Source: Micromonospora qiuiae
GTDB taxonomy: Bacteria; Actinomycetota; Actinomycetes; Mycobacteriales; Micromonosporaceae
Assembly (NCBI RefSeq): GCF_016863555.1
Contig: NZ_BOPC01000014.1
Location: 1 to 64,000 of the forward strand
Direction: 5' to 3'
Length of the DNA stretch: 64,000 nucleotides
How positions within the stretch are numbered: the first letter of the stretch is position 1; each line of letters begins with the position of its first letter. Below, one piece after another: positions 52,461 to 61,768 of this stretch. Both the position numbers and the translations under genes were made by a program. Under the pieces are notes generated by a model. The model searched no databases. It was not told the DNA's origin and saw only the letters and a list, made by a program, of their open reading frames with translations.

Positions 52461-52668
52461 CGGATCTGTCTACAAATCCGCCCCGTTCTATACAAGGGGC
52501 CGGACGGTTGGAAATACGCGACCGTTGCATCGCGGCTGGTCAGCGAGCGGCGCCGCCGGCAGAAAGAGGAATCCGGACAATGCCGCATTCCTGCCTGATC
52601 CGTTCTATCCGCTTGCAATTGACCCGCAGGCCACCCCGGCGACAGCTCGATCAGCACTCGCAAAGATC
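52461..52668. other. Intergenic region upstream of the ATP-grasp operon
   Basis: About 210 bp of markedly lower GC than its surroundings and without a gene. On the minus strand the bases before GTG 52460 include TTTGTAGACAGATC, a possible -10 zone. No operator-like palindrome is obvious. Confidence 0.5.
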
Positions 52669-52700
52669 GGTGGGCCCTCGTTTGACAACGAGGGCCCACC
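52669..52700. terminator. Strong terminator downstream of the UPF0182 gene
   Basis: GGTGGGCCCTCGTT and its exact complement form a 14-bp stem with loop TGAC. GTTTT follows on the plus strand and ATCTTTG on the minus strand. It lies 64 bp beyond the UPF0182 stop, so it most likely ends that transcript. Confidence 0.85.
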
Positions 52701-52763
52701 GTTTTCGCGGGATCAGGACCGGACTACGTATCAGATCCCAACTGCGCCGGAATTACCGTATCG

Positions 52764-55700
52764 CTAACCAGCGGAGCTCGGACTGGCCGCTGGAGTCGGA
52801 GCGGCACTCGATCCCCCGCCAGCGTTCGATGCCTGCTGAGCCTGCTGGAAAGCGGTGAGCGCCTCGTCCAACGCCTTCAGCGCGCGACCGTACCGCTCGA
52901 AGTCGCCGGACGCCTGCGCGGCTCGCACCTCCGTGATCGCGGCCTGCACCTGGTTCGCGGCCACCGCCAGCTCGCCGGCGAGCGGCGGCGCGTCGTCCGC
53001 CGGCGGCGAGGCCGATGGGCTGGCCTTCGGCTTTTCACCGTCAGCCGGCGGTTCCTCCGTGGCCGGCGGTGGGTTGCCGGCGGCGGCCCGCTTGCCCTGC
53101 TCGACGAGCTGTTTGATCCCGTCCGCCGGGTTGTCGGCCAACACCACGAACGAACCACCATCGCCGTACGACAGCAGCACCTTCTGCAACAGCGGGTACG
53201 CGTCCTGCTGGTTGCTCTTCACGTAGACCGGCTCCACGTAGAGCATGCCGTTGCCGAACGGCAGGGAGAGCAGGTTGCCGTACTGCACTTGGGCCTGGTT
53301 CGAGGAGAGCAGGTTCAACTGCTGCCGGATGTTGGCGTTGTTGGTCATCTGTTGGTGCACCTGCACCGGGCCGGAGACCCGGGTCTGGTCAGGCAGCTCC
53401 AGCACCTGCAACGTCGGCCGCCCGTCCTGGTACGACCCGGAGATGAGCGCGGCCAGGTTCTGCCGGCCGTTCGGGGTGACCGCACTGGTCAGTTGGAAGC
53501 GCGGCTCATCCTGACCGGGGAACTGGGTGTAGAGGTAGTACGGCGGCTGCTTCACCCCGCTGTCCGGCGCGTCCGGGACGTTCGGCACCTGCCAGAAATC
53601 CTGGCCCGAGTAGAAGTCGCCGGGGGCGGTGACGTGGAACCGGATCAGCAGGTTGCGCTGCACCTTGAAAAGGTCCGCCGGGTAGCGGAAATGCTCGACC
53701 AGCGACGGCGGGATCTCTGCGCGTGACTTGATCAGGTCACCGCCGAACGCCTTGTTCCACGCCTTGAGCACCGGGTCGTTCTCGTCGAACTCGTAGAGGG
53801 TGACCGTGCCGTCGTACGCGTCGACGGTCGCCTTGACCGAGTTGCGGATGTAGTTGACGTTCTCCCGGGCCAGCTGGATGGTGCCCCGGCCGGTCAGTTC
53901 GTCGGTCGTCTCCTGCTGGAGGTTGACCCGCTCGGCGTAGGGGTACGTGGCGGCGGTGGTGTAGCCGTCCACGATCCACAGCACCCGCCCGTCGACGATC
54001 GCCGGGTACGGGTCACCGTCGAGGGTGAGGAACGGCGCGACCTTCTCCACCCGGTCCCGGGGGTTGCGCACGTAGAGCAGCTTGGAGTTCTCGTTGACCG
54101 CCTCGGAGAGCAGGAAGTTCGCCTCCTGCTCCTTGATCGCGTAGAGCAGCCGGCGGGTGAAGGATCCGATCTCGACGCCACCTTCGCCGGTGTAGGTGTA
54201 GTACGACTCGCGTCCCTCGCCGCTCTCGCCGGCGGGCCGGTCGAACTCGGCCGGGTTGGCGTCCGGGCTGGGCTTTCCGACGATGGCGTAGTCGCCGGGC
54301 TCCATCCGCTCGCCGTAGTAGATCCGGGGCTGGCTCGCCGGGATCTGGTCGGCGGGCGACGAGCAGGATTCCTGCGCCCGCTCGCCGAGGAAACCGGAGA
54401 CGAAGTACGGCTGCCCGCCGCAGACCACCTGGTTGGCGGGGGCGGCCACCACCCCGTACCCGTGGGTGTAGACGGTGTGCCGGTTGATCCAGTTGCTCTG
54501 CTGGGCGGTCAGCTCGCCGTAGTTGATTTCGCGTACGCCGACCACGTAGTCCTGGGTCTCGCCGTCGACGGTGTACCGGTCGATGTCGAGCTTCGGCCCG
54601 AAGTCGTAGAAGCCGCGGACCTGCTGAAGCTGGGTGTAGGTCTCGCTGACCAGTTGCGGGTCGAGCAGCCGGGCGTTCGGCACCACGGAGGTGTCGGTGG
54701 CCAGGCTCGCCGGCGGGGTCAGGTTGCTGGCCGCGTACGCCGAGTTCTGGGCGATGTCGAGCCCGAACGAGGCTCGGGTGGCGTCGATGCTGCGCTGGAT
54801 GTACGGCGCCTCCTTGTCCCGGGCGCTGGGCTTGACCTCGAAGGTCTGCACCGCCCAGGGGTAGATCCCACCGATCGCCACCGCGGAGACGCCGAGCAAC
54901 GCCAGGGAGATGCCCGGCCAGACCAGGTTCCGCATCCATGCGTTGGAGAACACGATGATCGCGATCGCCACCACCACGGAGATGTAGGCGAGGATCTCCT
55001 TGGCCGGCAGCAGCGCGTTGATGTCGGCGTACCCGGCGCCGAAGACGTTCACGCCGTCGTTGAACTCGAGCAGCATCGACCGCCGGTCGAGCACGTACGC
55101 GACTGCCTTGAGCAGGACGAAGACCGCAACCAGCGTGCTCAGGTGGGCCCGGGCGGCGTTGCTCATCCGGTCACCCACGCCCTGCAGGCGCACTCCGCCG
55201 AAGAGGTAGTGCATGGCCAGCGAGCCGATCAGGGCCAGGACGACGGCAGTGAAGCCGAGGCCGAGCAGGAACCGCCAGAACGGCAACTGGAAGACGTAGA
55301 AGCCGACGTCGACGCCGAACTCCGGGTCGTTGACGCCGAAGTCGCCGCCGTGCAGGAAGAGCAGCCACTGGTTCCATCGGCTCTGCGTCGACAGCCCGGC
55401 GAAGAGACCGACGATCGCGGCAGCCAGCGTGATCCACAGCCCGAGCCGGGGGCCGAGCAGCATCCGGTAACGCTCCAGGGTCGCCTGCTCCGGGGAGTGC
55501 AGCCGGTTGCGGGGCCGCAGCCGCTGCGCGAGCCAGAGGTTGCCGCCCACGATCGCCGCCATCGCCAGCGCGGCGGCCAGGAAGAGCAGCAGCCGGGTGA
55601 CGAGCACCCCGCGGAAGACCTCGGTGTAGTCGACCTCGGAGAACCAGAGCCAGTCCGTCCAGGCCTGAACACCCCAGCCGAGTAGGGTGAACAGGACGAA

Positions 55701-55772
55701 CACCCCGATCAGGACACCGATCGTGACGCGTCCGCGTCGGCTCATCCTGGGCAGGGGGCTGCTGCTACGCAT
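52764..55772 (-). CDS. UPF0182-family membrane protein
   Basis: 1002 aa from ATG 55772. About seven membrane helices in the first 330 residues precede a large extracytoplasmic domain, with conserved segments IYPWAVQTFEVKPSARDKEAP and THGYGVVAAPANQV. The last 110 residues are a Pro/Ala/Glu-rich linker and a helical tail (EVRAAQASGDFERYGRALKA). The family is conserved in actinobacteria and cyanobacteria (Rv3193c in M. tuberculosis) without an established function. Its neighbour encodes a Lon-PDZ protease, as in mycobacteria. Confidence 0.92.
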   Translation of the reverse strand: MRSSSPLPRMSRRGRVTIGVLIGVFVLFTLLGWGVQAWTDWLWFSEVDYTEVFRGVLVTRLLLFLAAALAMAAIVGGNLWLAQRLRPRNRLHSPEQATLERYRMLLGPRLGLWITLAAAIVGLFAGLSTQSRWNQWLLFLHGGDFGVNDPEFGVDVGFYVFQLPFWRFLLGLGFTAVVLALIGSLAMHYLFGGVRLQGVGDRMSNAARAHLSTLVAVFVLLKAVAYVLDRRSMLLEFNDGVNVFGAGYADINALLPAKEILAYISVVVAIAIIVFSNAWMRNLVWPGISLALLGVSAVAIGGIYPWAVQTFEVKPSARDKEAPYIQRSIDATRASFGLDIAQNSAYAASNLTPPASLATDTSVVPNARLLDPQLVSETYTQLQQVRGFYDFGPKLDIDRYTVDGETQDYVVGVREINYGELTAQQSNWINRHTVYTHGYGVVAAPANQVVCGGQPYFVSGFLGERAQESCSSPADQIPASQPRIYYGERMEPGDYAIVGKPSPDANPAEFDRPAGESGEGRESYYTYTGEGGVEIGSFTRRLLYAIKEQEANFLLSEAVNENSKLLYVRNPRDRVEKVAPFLTLDGDPYPAIVDGRVLWIVDGYTTAATYPYAERVNLQQETTDELTGRGTIQLARENVNYIRNSVKATVDAYDGTVTLYEFDENDPVLKAWNKAFGGDLIKSRAEIPPSLVEHFRYPADLFKVQRNLLIRFHVTAPGDFYSGQDFWQVPNVPDAPDSGVKQPPYYLYTQFPGQDEPRFQLTSAVTPNGRQNLAALISGSYQDGRPTLQVLELPDQTRVSGPVQVHQQMTNNANIRQQLNLLSSNQAQVQYGNLLSLPFGNGMLYVEPVYVKSNQQDAYPLLQKVLLSYGDGGSFVVLADNPADGIKQLVEQGKRAAAGNPPPATEEPPADGEKPKASPSASPPADDAPPLAGELAVAANQVQAAITEVRAAQASGDFERYGRALKALDEALTAFQQAQQASNAGGGSSAAPTPAASPSSAG

Positions 55773-55919
55773 GACCACTGTTGGCTCCGCACGCTCGTTC
55801 GATCGGCACCGACCAGGCACCCAGAGTACGGGGTGTTTCTGAAAGCGTCCGCGCAAGGTGTCGCGGCACCTTCGGGGGCCCGGCCGTGCCTCGACCGTAC
55901 GGCCCCCGCCAACCCGGGT

Positions 55920-56933
55920 TCAGCAGCTGTTCGGCTCGCCGCCGGAACGCAACGTCTCCAGCGCGGCCAGCGCCTCGTCGAGCGAACCCACCTTCACCAA
56001 CGGCAGGTCGGGCTGCCGGTTGCGTACCGCCTCGGCGCAGTTGGCCGCCGGCACCAGGAAGACCGTCGCGCCGGCCTGCTTCGCCCCGACCAGCTTCTGC
56101 GGGATGCCCCCGATCGGGCCGACCCGACCGAGGTCGTCGATGGTGCCGGTGCCCGCGATGACCCGGCCACCGGTGAGGTCCTCCGGGGTCAGCTTGTCGA
56201 TGATGCCCAGAGCGAACATCAGACCCGCGCTGGGGCCACCGATGTCCTTGAGGTCGAAGGAGAGGGTGAACGGGTGCGGCTGCTGCTGCTCGATCTCGAT
56301 GCCGATGCGGGGCCGGCCGTCCTGTTCGCGGCTGGTGATCGTGCCGGTGCGGGCGGCGCCGTCACGGGTGTATCCGATCCGCAGCGCCGTGCCCGCCGGC
56401 TTCGCCCGGATCAGTTCGGTCAGTCGGGACGCGAGCGGCACCGGCTCCCCGTCCACCGAGGTCACCACATCGCCCGGCTGGAGCACGCCGGACGCCGGGC
56501 TGTCGGCGGCCACCGTCTTGACCACGACCTGCACTTCGTATCCCAGTTCCCGCAGCGCGGCGGTCTCCGCGCTGGTCTGCGAGACCTGGAAGTCCTCGGC
56601 GTTGCGCTGTTCGACCTCCTCCCGGGTCTCCCCCGGCGGATAGACCAGCTCGCGCGGCACCACCGCCTGCTCGTCGGAGAGCCAGCCCTGGATCGCTGAG
56701 CGCAGCTTGACGCTGGGCTGCACGCCCACGGTGGTCAGCCGCAGTTGGCCAGCGGAGGTGGAAGTCTCCCGGCCGGTGACCTGGATCACTTCCTTCCCGT
56801 CCTCCTGGCCGAGGGTGTCGACGGTCGGGCCGGGACCGAGCACGACGTACGGGACGGGCGCGCCGAGCACCCCGATGCTCAGCAGGGCGGTGAGCAGAGC
56901 ACCGAGCAGGACGGTCACGCCGCGACGTCTCAT
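55920..56933 (-). CDS. Membrane-anchored Lon-PDZ (YlbL-like) serine protease
   Basis: 337 aa. One N-terminal helix (about 7-28) is followed by PVPYVVLGPGPTVDTLG. The PDZ domain spans about 130-215 (SPASGVLQPGDVVTSVDGE). The Lon catalytic domain has Ser in GGPSAGLMFALG and Lys in PQKLVGAKQAGA, forming the Ser-Lys dyad. It likely trims membrane or secreted substrates. TACGCT (56946-56941, minus strand) ends 7 nt before ATG 56933, a leaderless start. It is divergent from the zincin gene. Confidence 0.92.
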   Translation of the reverse strand: MRRRGVTVLLGALLTALLSIGVLGAPVPYVVLGPGPTVDTLGQEDGKEVIQVTGRETSTSAGQLRLTTVGVQPSVKLRSAIQGWLSDEQAVVPRELVYPPGETREEVEQRNAEDFQVSQTSAETAALRELGYEVQVVVKTVAADSPASGVLQPGDVVTSVDGEPVPLASRLTELIRAKPAGTALRIGYTRDGAARTGTITSREQDGRPRIGIEIEQQQPHPFTLSFDLKDIGGPSAGLMFALGIIDKLTPEDLTGGRVIAGTGTIDDLGRVGPIGGIPQKLVGAKQAGATVFLVPAANCAEAVRNRQPDLPLVKVGSLDEALAALETLRSGGEPNSC

Positions 56934-57103
56934 GCGGCAGAGCGTACCGATCCGGACAGCAGCACCCGGGCGGCACGACGAGGACTTCGCCCTCAGCGCA
57001 ACGGCCGCGCAGGCTACCTGGGGCGCGGCCGGCCTTCATTCGGCCGGAGCGCCGTCTCGCGGCGCGAAGGCCGAACTGTGGCGGTCAGCGTACCGTAGAC
57101 ATC

Positions 57104-58402
57104 GTGCCTGATATTCCGTTCGGTTTCGCGCTACCGGGTGGGCAGCCGCCCGACCCCAACGACCCCGCGCAGATGCAGCAGTTCATGTCGCAGTTGCAGC
57201 ACCTGCTCTCCGCGCCGGGAAGCGGGCCGGTCAACTGGGACCTCGCCCGTCAGGTCGCAGCCAGTCAGCTCGCCGCGGCGGGCGACCCGGCGGTCTCGCC
57301 GTACGAGCGCAACGCGGTGGAGGAGGCGCTGCGGATCGCCGACCTCTGGCTGGAGCCGGCCTCCGCGCTGCCCTCGGGCATCCGGAGCGCGGTGGCCTGG
57401 AACCGCAACGAGTGGATCTTCAAGACCCTCGACGTCTGGCGCAAGCTCTGCGACCCGGTGGCCAGCCGGATGGTCGGCGCGATGGGCGACCTGGTGCCGC
57501 CGGAGGCCCGGGCGCAGCTCGGCCCGATGCAGTCGATGGTGGCCACCCTCGGCGGCGCGCTCTTCGGCGGCCAGCTCGGCCAGGCACTCGGCTCGCTCGC
57601 CGCGGAGGTGCTCTCCGCCGGTGACATCGGCCTGCCGCTCGGTCCGGCCGGCACGGCCGCGCTGATCCCGGCCAACATCCGCGGCTACGGCGAGGGCCTG
57701 GAGCTGCCCGAGGACGAGGTACGCCTCTACGTGGCCCTGCGGGAGGCGGCGCACCAGCGACTGTTCGAGCACGTGCCGTGGCTGCGCGGGCACGTCCTCA
57801 ACGCCGTCGAGACGTACGCCGCCGGCATCCGGGTGAACCGGGAGGCGATCGAGGAGGCGATGGGCCGGGTCGATCCCACCGACCCGGAGTCGATGCAGGC
57901 AATCGCCCTGGAGGGCATCTTCACCCCGGAGGACAGCCCGGCGCAGAAGGCGTCGCTGGCTCGGCTGGAGACGGCCCTCGCCCTGGTGGAGGGCTGGGTC
58001 TGCCACGTGGTCGACGGCGCGGCGGCCGGCCGGCTGCCGAACGTGGTGGCGTTGGGCGAGGCGTTTCGTCGCCGCCGGGCCGCCGGTGGCCCGGCCGAGC
58101 AGACCTTCGCCGCGCTGGTCGGCCTGGAGCTGCGCCCCCGCCGGCTGCGGGAAGCCGCCGCGCTCTGGGCGGCACTCAGCGAGCACCGGGGCATCGCCGG
58201 GCGGGACGCGCTGTGGGGGCACCCTGATCTGCTGCCCTCCGACGACGACTTCGCCGACCCGGTGGCCTTCGCGATGGCCGACGTCGACCTGATGACGGAG
58301 CTGGAGAACTTCGACTTCTCCGCCCCTGGTGGGCCGGAGGAGAAGACGCCGGGCGAGCCGGAGCGACGGGACGACACCGACGGCGGCGAGCACCGCTCCT
58401 GA
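57104..58402 (+). CDS. Zincin-like metallohydrolase (DUF2342/TIGR03624)
   Basis: 432 aa. The family opening MPDIPFGFALPGG is followed by a Pro/Gln-rich segment and a helical core with VALREAAHQRLFEHVPWLR, where E-A-A-H stands at the place of the zincin HExxH helix. The Zincin_2 family is conserved in actinobacteria. The C-terminus is an acidic tail, as in relatives. The substrate is unknown. TACCGT at 57091-57096 ends 7 nt before GTG 57104, suggesting a leaderless mRNA. Confidence 0.86.
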   Translation: MPDIPFGFALPGGQPPDPNDPAQMQQFMSQLQHLLSAPGSGPVNWDLARQVAASQLAAAGDPAVSPYERNAVEEALRIADLWLEPASALPSGIRSAVAWNRNEWIFKTLDVWRKLCDPVASRMVGAMGDLVPPEARAQLGPMQSMVATLGGALFGGQLGQALGSLAAEVLSAGDIGLPLGPAGTAALIPANIRGYGEGLELPEDEVRLYVALREAAHQRLFEHVPWLRGHVLNAVETYAAGIRVNREAIEEAMGRVDPTDPESMQAIALEGIFTPEDSPAQKASLARLETALALVEGWVCHVVDGAAAGRLPNVVALGEAFRRRRAAGGPAEQTFAALVGLELRPRRLREAAALWAALSEHRGIAGRDALWGHPDLLPSDDDFADPVAFAMADVDLMTELENFDFSAPGGPEEKTPGEPERRDDTDGGEHRS

Positions 58403-58416
58403 CCCGGCCCGGTGGA

Positions 58417-59067
58417 TCAGTCGCCCTGGCGGGCCCCGGAGAGCAGGGCTCGGGTGTTCTCCCACCCGCCGAGCGCCGGGTCGAGCCGGGCCAGGTCCGC
58501 TGGGCCGCGCAGCCGGTGCCAGGACGGCGTCACCGCCAGGTCACCCGGGCGGGGCGCCGCCGCGCGCACGGCCGCGGGCAGCGCACCGTCCATGTCCAGC
58601 GCTGGCAACCACTGTGGTACGGGTAGGCGGGCCGCCACTCCCAGCAGCCCCGGGCCGCTGCCCTCGACCGGGGCGAGCGCGACCGGTCGGCTGGTGAGCG
58701 GACGCAACAGCTTTCCCACGGTGAGACCGGGCAGGTCCGGTGCGTCCCCGGCAACGACCGCGGCCTGCTCGTACCGGCCCCCGCGCCCCGGTGGGCGATG
58801 CGCCCCGTCGGCGTCGGCGGCCAGCGCGGCGAACACGGCGTTCGGGGTGGGTTCGGGCACCTCGTAGACGGTCGTGCCGGGCCAGATGACCGCGTCGGCC
58901 AGCCACCGGTCGGCCGGGGTGACCGCCACCGCGGTGTCCACCTGGTTGAGCATGGTGAGCAGGTCCACCACGTCCTCGGCGAGCGCCGTTCGCCACTCGA
59001 GCAGGTCGATGCCGGGCGGTGCCCAGCGAACCGGCGCGAGCAGCGCCACCACCACACGTACGGCCAT
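58417..59067 (-). CDS. Conserved protein with nucleotidyltransferase-like (DUF2064-type) fold
   Basis: 216 aa, soluble. VVAGDAPDLPGLTVGKLLRP resembles the acidic nucleotide site of GT-A/DUF2064 and CofC-type proteins, followed by VEGSGPGLLGVA. N-terminal and C-terminal parts are not recognised. TAGGGT (59079-59074, minus strand) ends 6 nt before the ATG, so the mRNA may be leaderless. It converges on the zincin gene. Confidence 0.6.
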   Translation of the reverse strand: MAVRVVVALLAPVRWAPPGIDLLEWRTALAEDVVDLLTMLNQVDTAVAVTPADRWLADAVIWPGTTVYEVPEPTPNAVFAALAADADGAHRPPGRGGRYEQAAVVAGDAPDLPGLTVGKLLRPLTSRPVALAPVEGSGPGLLGVAARLPVPQWLPALDMDGALPAAVRAAAPRPGDLAVTPSWHRLRGPADLARLDPALGGWENTRALLSGARQGD

Positions 59068-59142
59068 CCGTCGACCCTACGCCCGCCGGGCACCCGGGCT
59101 TCGGATCGAGTCCCGACGAGCCGTCGGTGTGCGGGGCACCGT

Positions 59143-59664
59143 TCAGGGCGTGCCGGAGACCGCGGCCACGCCTTCCAGGTAACCTCGGGCACGTTCGGCC
59201 TTCGGGTACCTGCCGACCAGGGCCCAGAACTGGGCGTTGTGGCTGGGCACGACGAGATGGGCGAGTTCGTGCAACAGCACGTAGTCGATCACCCAGTCCG
59301 GCATCTCCTGGATCCGGTGCGACAGCCGGATGGACCGATCCGCGGGGGTGCAGGAGCCCCATCGGCCGTTCTGGTTGCTCACCCACCGGACGCTGGTCGG
59401 CACCACCTGGTCGCCGTAATCGGTCAGATAGAGCTTGATCAGCCGGGCGGCCCGGTCCAGCAGCCCCGCGTCGGAGCGGGCCAGGCGCCCCTCCCGGGCG
59501 GCGAGTCGGGCGAGCATCCGATCGACCCACTCGCTCTCCTCGGCCCTGGAGAACTGGTCCGGGATGAGGACGACGACTCGCTCACCGTCGCGGTAGGCGG
59601 ACACCGTGCGGCGTCGGCGCTGGCTGCGCCGTACCTCGACGACCGGCTTCCGCGGACCAGCCAT
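59143..59664 (-). CDS. YgjP-like (M48/DUF45) metallopeptidase
   Basis: 173 aa from ATG 59664. Zinc motif LLHELAHLVVPSHNAQFW (HExxH plus a downstream His-Asn) follows NQNGRWGSCTPADRSIRLSH, the second hallmark of this family. It is a cytosolic putative metalloprotease of unknown substrate and usually occurs in the same neighbourhood as the zincin in actinobacteria. Confidence 0.9.
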   Translation of the reverse strand: MAGPRKPVVEVRRSQRRRRTVSAYRDGERVVVLIPDQFSRAEESEWVDRMLARLAAREGRLARSDAGLLDRAARLIKLYLTDYGDQVVPTSVRWVSNQNGRWGSCTPADRSIRLSHRIQEMPDWVIDYVLLHELAHLVVPSHNAQFWALVGRYPKAERARGYLEGVAAVSGTP

Positions 59665-60193
59665 CAGTGGACCGCGCAGCCTCGGTTTGCTGTCACGTTG
59701 GCAAGCTAATGCAGATTGACCAGGGATCCGCAAGGGCCAACCCCCGACACACGCCCGAAAAATGGGGATTGGTCGCTAGGAATCCCGAAAAAATTCTTGC
59801 CGGACTGTCGGATGGCATCACGATCACTCTTCGTGATGCCCGCTGGACTGTCACACCCCGACGCCGACGACCACGTTAGGTGATCATCGTTTTCCGCCCG
59901 TCACCGGGGTCCCGCCCGGGTTCACGCTCACGACCAGCGGATTTACCGACCTCCGGTCGGCGTGTCCCCGCCAAACTGGCTGATCTGGACCGGTCCGGCG
60001 TGCACACTCTCGACGTCGCCTTGCTCACAGTGGCAATGCGCAACTGACATGGAACCGCCCACACCTGGGTAGGGTCCGCCAACCAGTGGCCACGTGCGTG
60101 GCCAGGGCAAGCCCAGCGCCGGACGCGGTAGCGACCGTCGCTGGGAACGCGCCGGACCGGTATCGACCGGCGGACGAGACGAGGAGGCACAGC
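59665..60193. other. Long intergenic region with hairpins
   Basis: 529 bp without a convincing gene. An AT-rich part (59700-59830) carries GGCATCACGA/TCGTGATGCC (59814-59823 with 59831-59840), flanked by direct repeats of GGACTGTC. A short open frame there has no family match or start site. The second half is the promoter region for the DUF5679 gene. Confidence 0.55.
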
Positions 60194-60361
60194 GTGGCCG
60201 ACCAGGGCCAGACCTACAACGGTTACTGCGTCAAGTGCAAGGAGAAGCGGGACTTCGAAGGCCGTGTCGAGGTCTCGAAGACCGGCATGAACATGGCCAA
60301 GGGAAAGTGTCCGGTGTGTGGCACAACAGTGAACCGCATCCTGGGCAAGGCGAAGGTCTGA
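60194..60361 (+). CDS. DUF5679 zinc-ribbon protein
   Basis: 55 aa. Two Cys pairs, YCVKCKEKR and GKCPVCGTTVNRILG, form a zinc ribbon. The DUF5679 family is widespread in actinobacteria and chloroflexi; its function is unknown. GAGGAGG at 60181-60187 lies 6 nt before GTG 60194. The same small protein is present in this neighbourhood in mycobacteria (Rv3196A region, from memory). Confidence 0.88.
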   Translation: MADQGQTYNGYCVKCKEKRDFEGRVEVSKTGMNMAKGKCPVCGTTVNRILGKAKV

Positions 60362-60645
60362 CGTTCGTCTCCGACGACGCGGGGGTGGCCGGTGCGGGAT
60401 TGGCCGGTACACCCCCGCATCGTGTTTCCGCACACTTCCGGACGCGCCCTCGCCGCGGCGCCACCGGCGGGTTCGCCTCCGGCGCTACCGAGGCACCCCC
60501 GCCTGCCCGGCACTGTCGGGCAGCCGACATTGTTACCGGCCGGTTGTGGATATCTCGCCAAATCCTGTGGATAGCCCTGGATCTGGGGCCGCCCACCTGT
60601 GGACAACGATCGACGGACAGCATGGGATCGGTCACCGTTCGTGCC

Positions 60646-61758
60646 ATGCAGTCGTCCACGCAACGCCCCGCGTTCCCCCGCCCCACGCTGCTGCCCGGCT
60701 TGAGCCGGCTCTGGCGTGACCGGCACACTCTTCAACTCGGCCTCGGTCAGGAGCGGGCCGTCCTGGTCGAGGTCGCCGACCCACGCGCCGCTCGGCTGCT
60801 CGACCTGCTCGACGGCACCCGCAGCGAACGGCAGGTGCTCACCGGGGCCACCCGGACGGGAGTCTCCGCGGAGCACGCCCGTGCCCTGCTCGACGCCCTA
60901 CGCAGCGCCGGGCTGGTGGTGCCGGCGTACACGCTTCTGCCCCGGGACCTCGCGGGCCCACGGCGCGCGCGGCTCACCGCCGAGGCTGGCGCGCTGGCGC
61001 TCGTCGCCGCCCGGCTTCCGGGCACTCCGGCCCAGGTGCTCCGGCGCCGCCTGGGCGCCCGGGTGGCCGTCACCGGCGCCGGGCCGTTCGGTGTCGCCAT
61101 CGCGGTGGCCCTGGCCCAGGCCGGCGTCGGCCACGTCCGCCCCGACCTGCCCGGCCCGGTCCGCCCGGTCGACCTGATCGGCACCGGTGTCCCAGCCGAC
61201 GAGATCGGACGCCCGCTCGACGAGGTGGCCCGGGCCGCAGTGGCTCGAACGGCTCCCGGCACCGGCACCGGCCCGCTGCGCCGGCACCGGCCTGACCTGG
61301 TGATCCTGCTCGGCACCGACCGGCCCGCCGCGCTGCTGGCCGTGGGATACGCCCAGCGGCGCCAACCACATCTGCTGGTCGACGTCCGGGAGGGCGTCCC
61401 GGTGATCGGACCGTTGGTCCGCCCACCGGCCGGCCCCTGCCTGCACTGCCTCGACCTGCATCGGGCTGACCGTGATCCCGACTGGCCGGCGCTCGCCGCT
61501 CAACTCGCCAGCACACCCAGCACCCCGAACTGCGCGGTGAGCACGCTACTGGCGGCCACCGCGTGCGCGGTGACGGAGGCGCTCAGCCAACTGGACGGCG
61601 GCACTCCGGAGACCCTTGGTGGGGCGGTCGAGGTCGTCGCCGCGGGCAACGTTCGGCGTCGCCACTGGCCGCCGCATCCCCGCTGCGCCTGCGGCGGTTC
61701 GGCGGTGCCGTACGCCCGGCCCCGCCGCACGGCAGCAGCAGGCCCGCCGAGTCGGTAA
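60646..61758 (+). CDS. TOMM-type ThiF/cyclodehydratase-like leader-binding protein
   Basis: 370 aa. The N-terminal part (about 1-100) looks like a RiPP-recognition winged helix. A Rossmann segment, VAVTGAGPFGVAIAVALAQA, is the ThiF/E1-like core, then GPLVRPPAGPCLHCLDLHRA (Cys-x2-Cys) and a C-terminal CACGG, which bind zinc. This matches the bacteriocin cyclodehydratase partner family (TIGR03882-like). No YcaO enzyme or precursor peptide is nearby. ATG 60646 is chosen; ATG 60622 in the same frame is possible. Confidence 0.8.
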   Translation: MQSSTQRPAFPRPTLLPGLSRLWRDRHTLQLGLGQERAVLVEVADPRAARLLDLLDGTRSERQVLTGATRTGVSAEHARALLDALRSAGLVVPAYTLLPRDLAGPRRARLTAEAGALALVAARLPGTPAQVLRRRLGARVAVTGAGPFGVAIAVALAQAGVGHVRPDLPGPVRPVDLIGTGVPADEIGRPLDEVARAAVARTAPGTGTGPLRRHRPDLVILLGTDRPAALLAVGYAQRRQPHLLVDVREGVPVIGPLVRPPAGPCLHCLDLHRADRDPDWPALAAQLASTPSTPNCAVSTLLAATACAVTEALSQLDGGTPETLGGAVEVVAAGNVRRRHWPPHPRCACGGSAVPYARPRRTAAAGPPSR

Positions 61759-61768
61759 CAATGACCAG

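Noticed and set aside
54462..55685. Plus-strand open frame opposite the UPF0182 gene
   Set aside because: Rich in Val, Glu, Gln and His in the pattern typical of antisense frames in high-GC genes; no start signal.
59667..59879. 70-codon frame in the gap before DUF5679
   Set aside because: Spans the hairpin and direct repeats, and has no similarity or start site.
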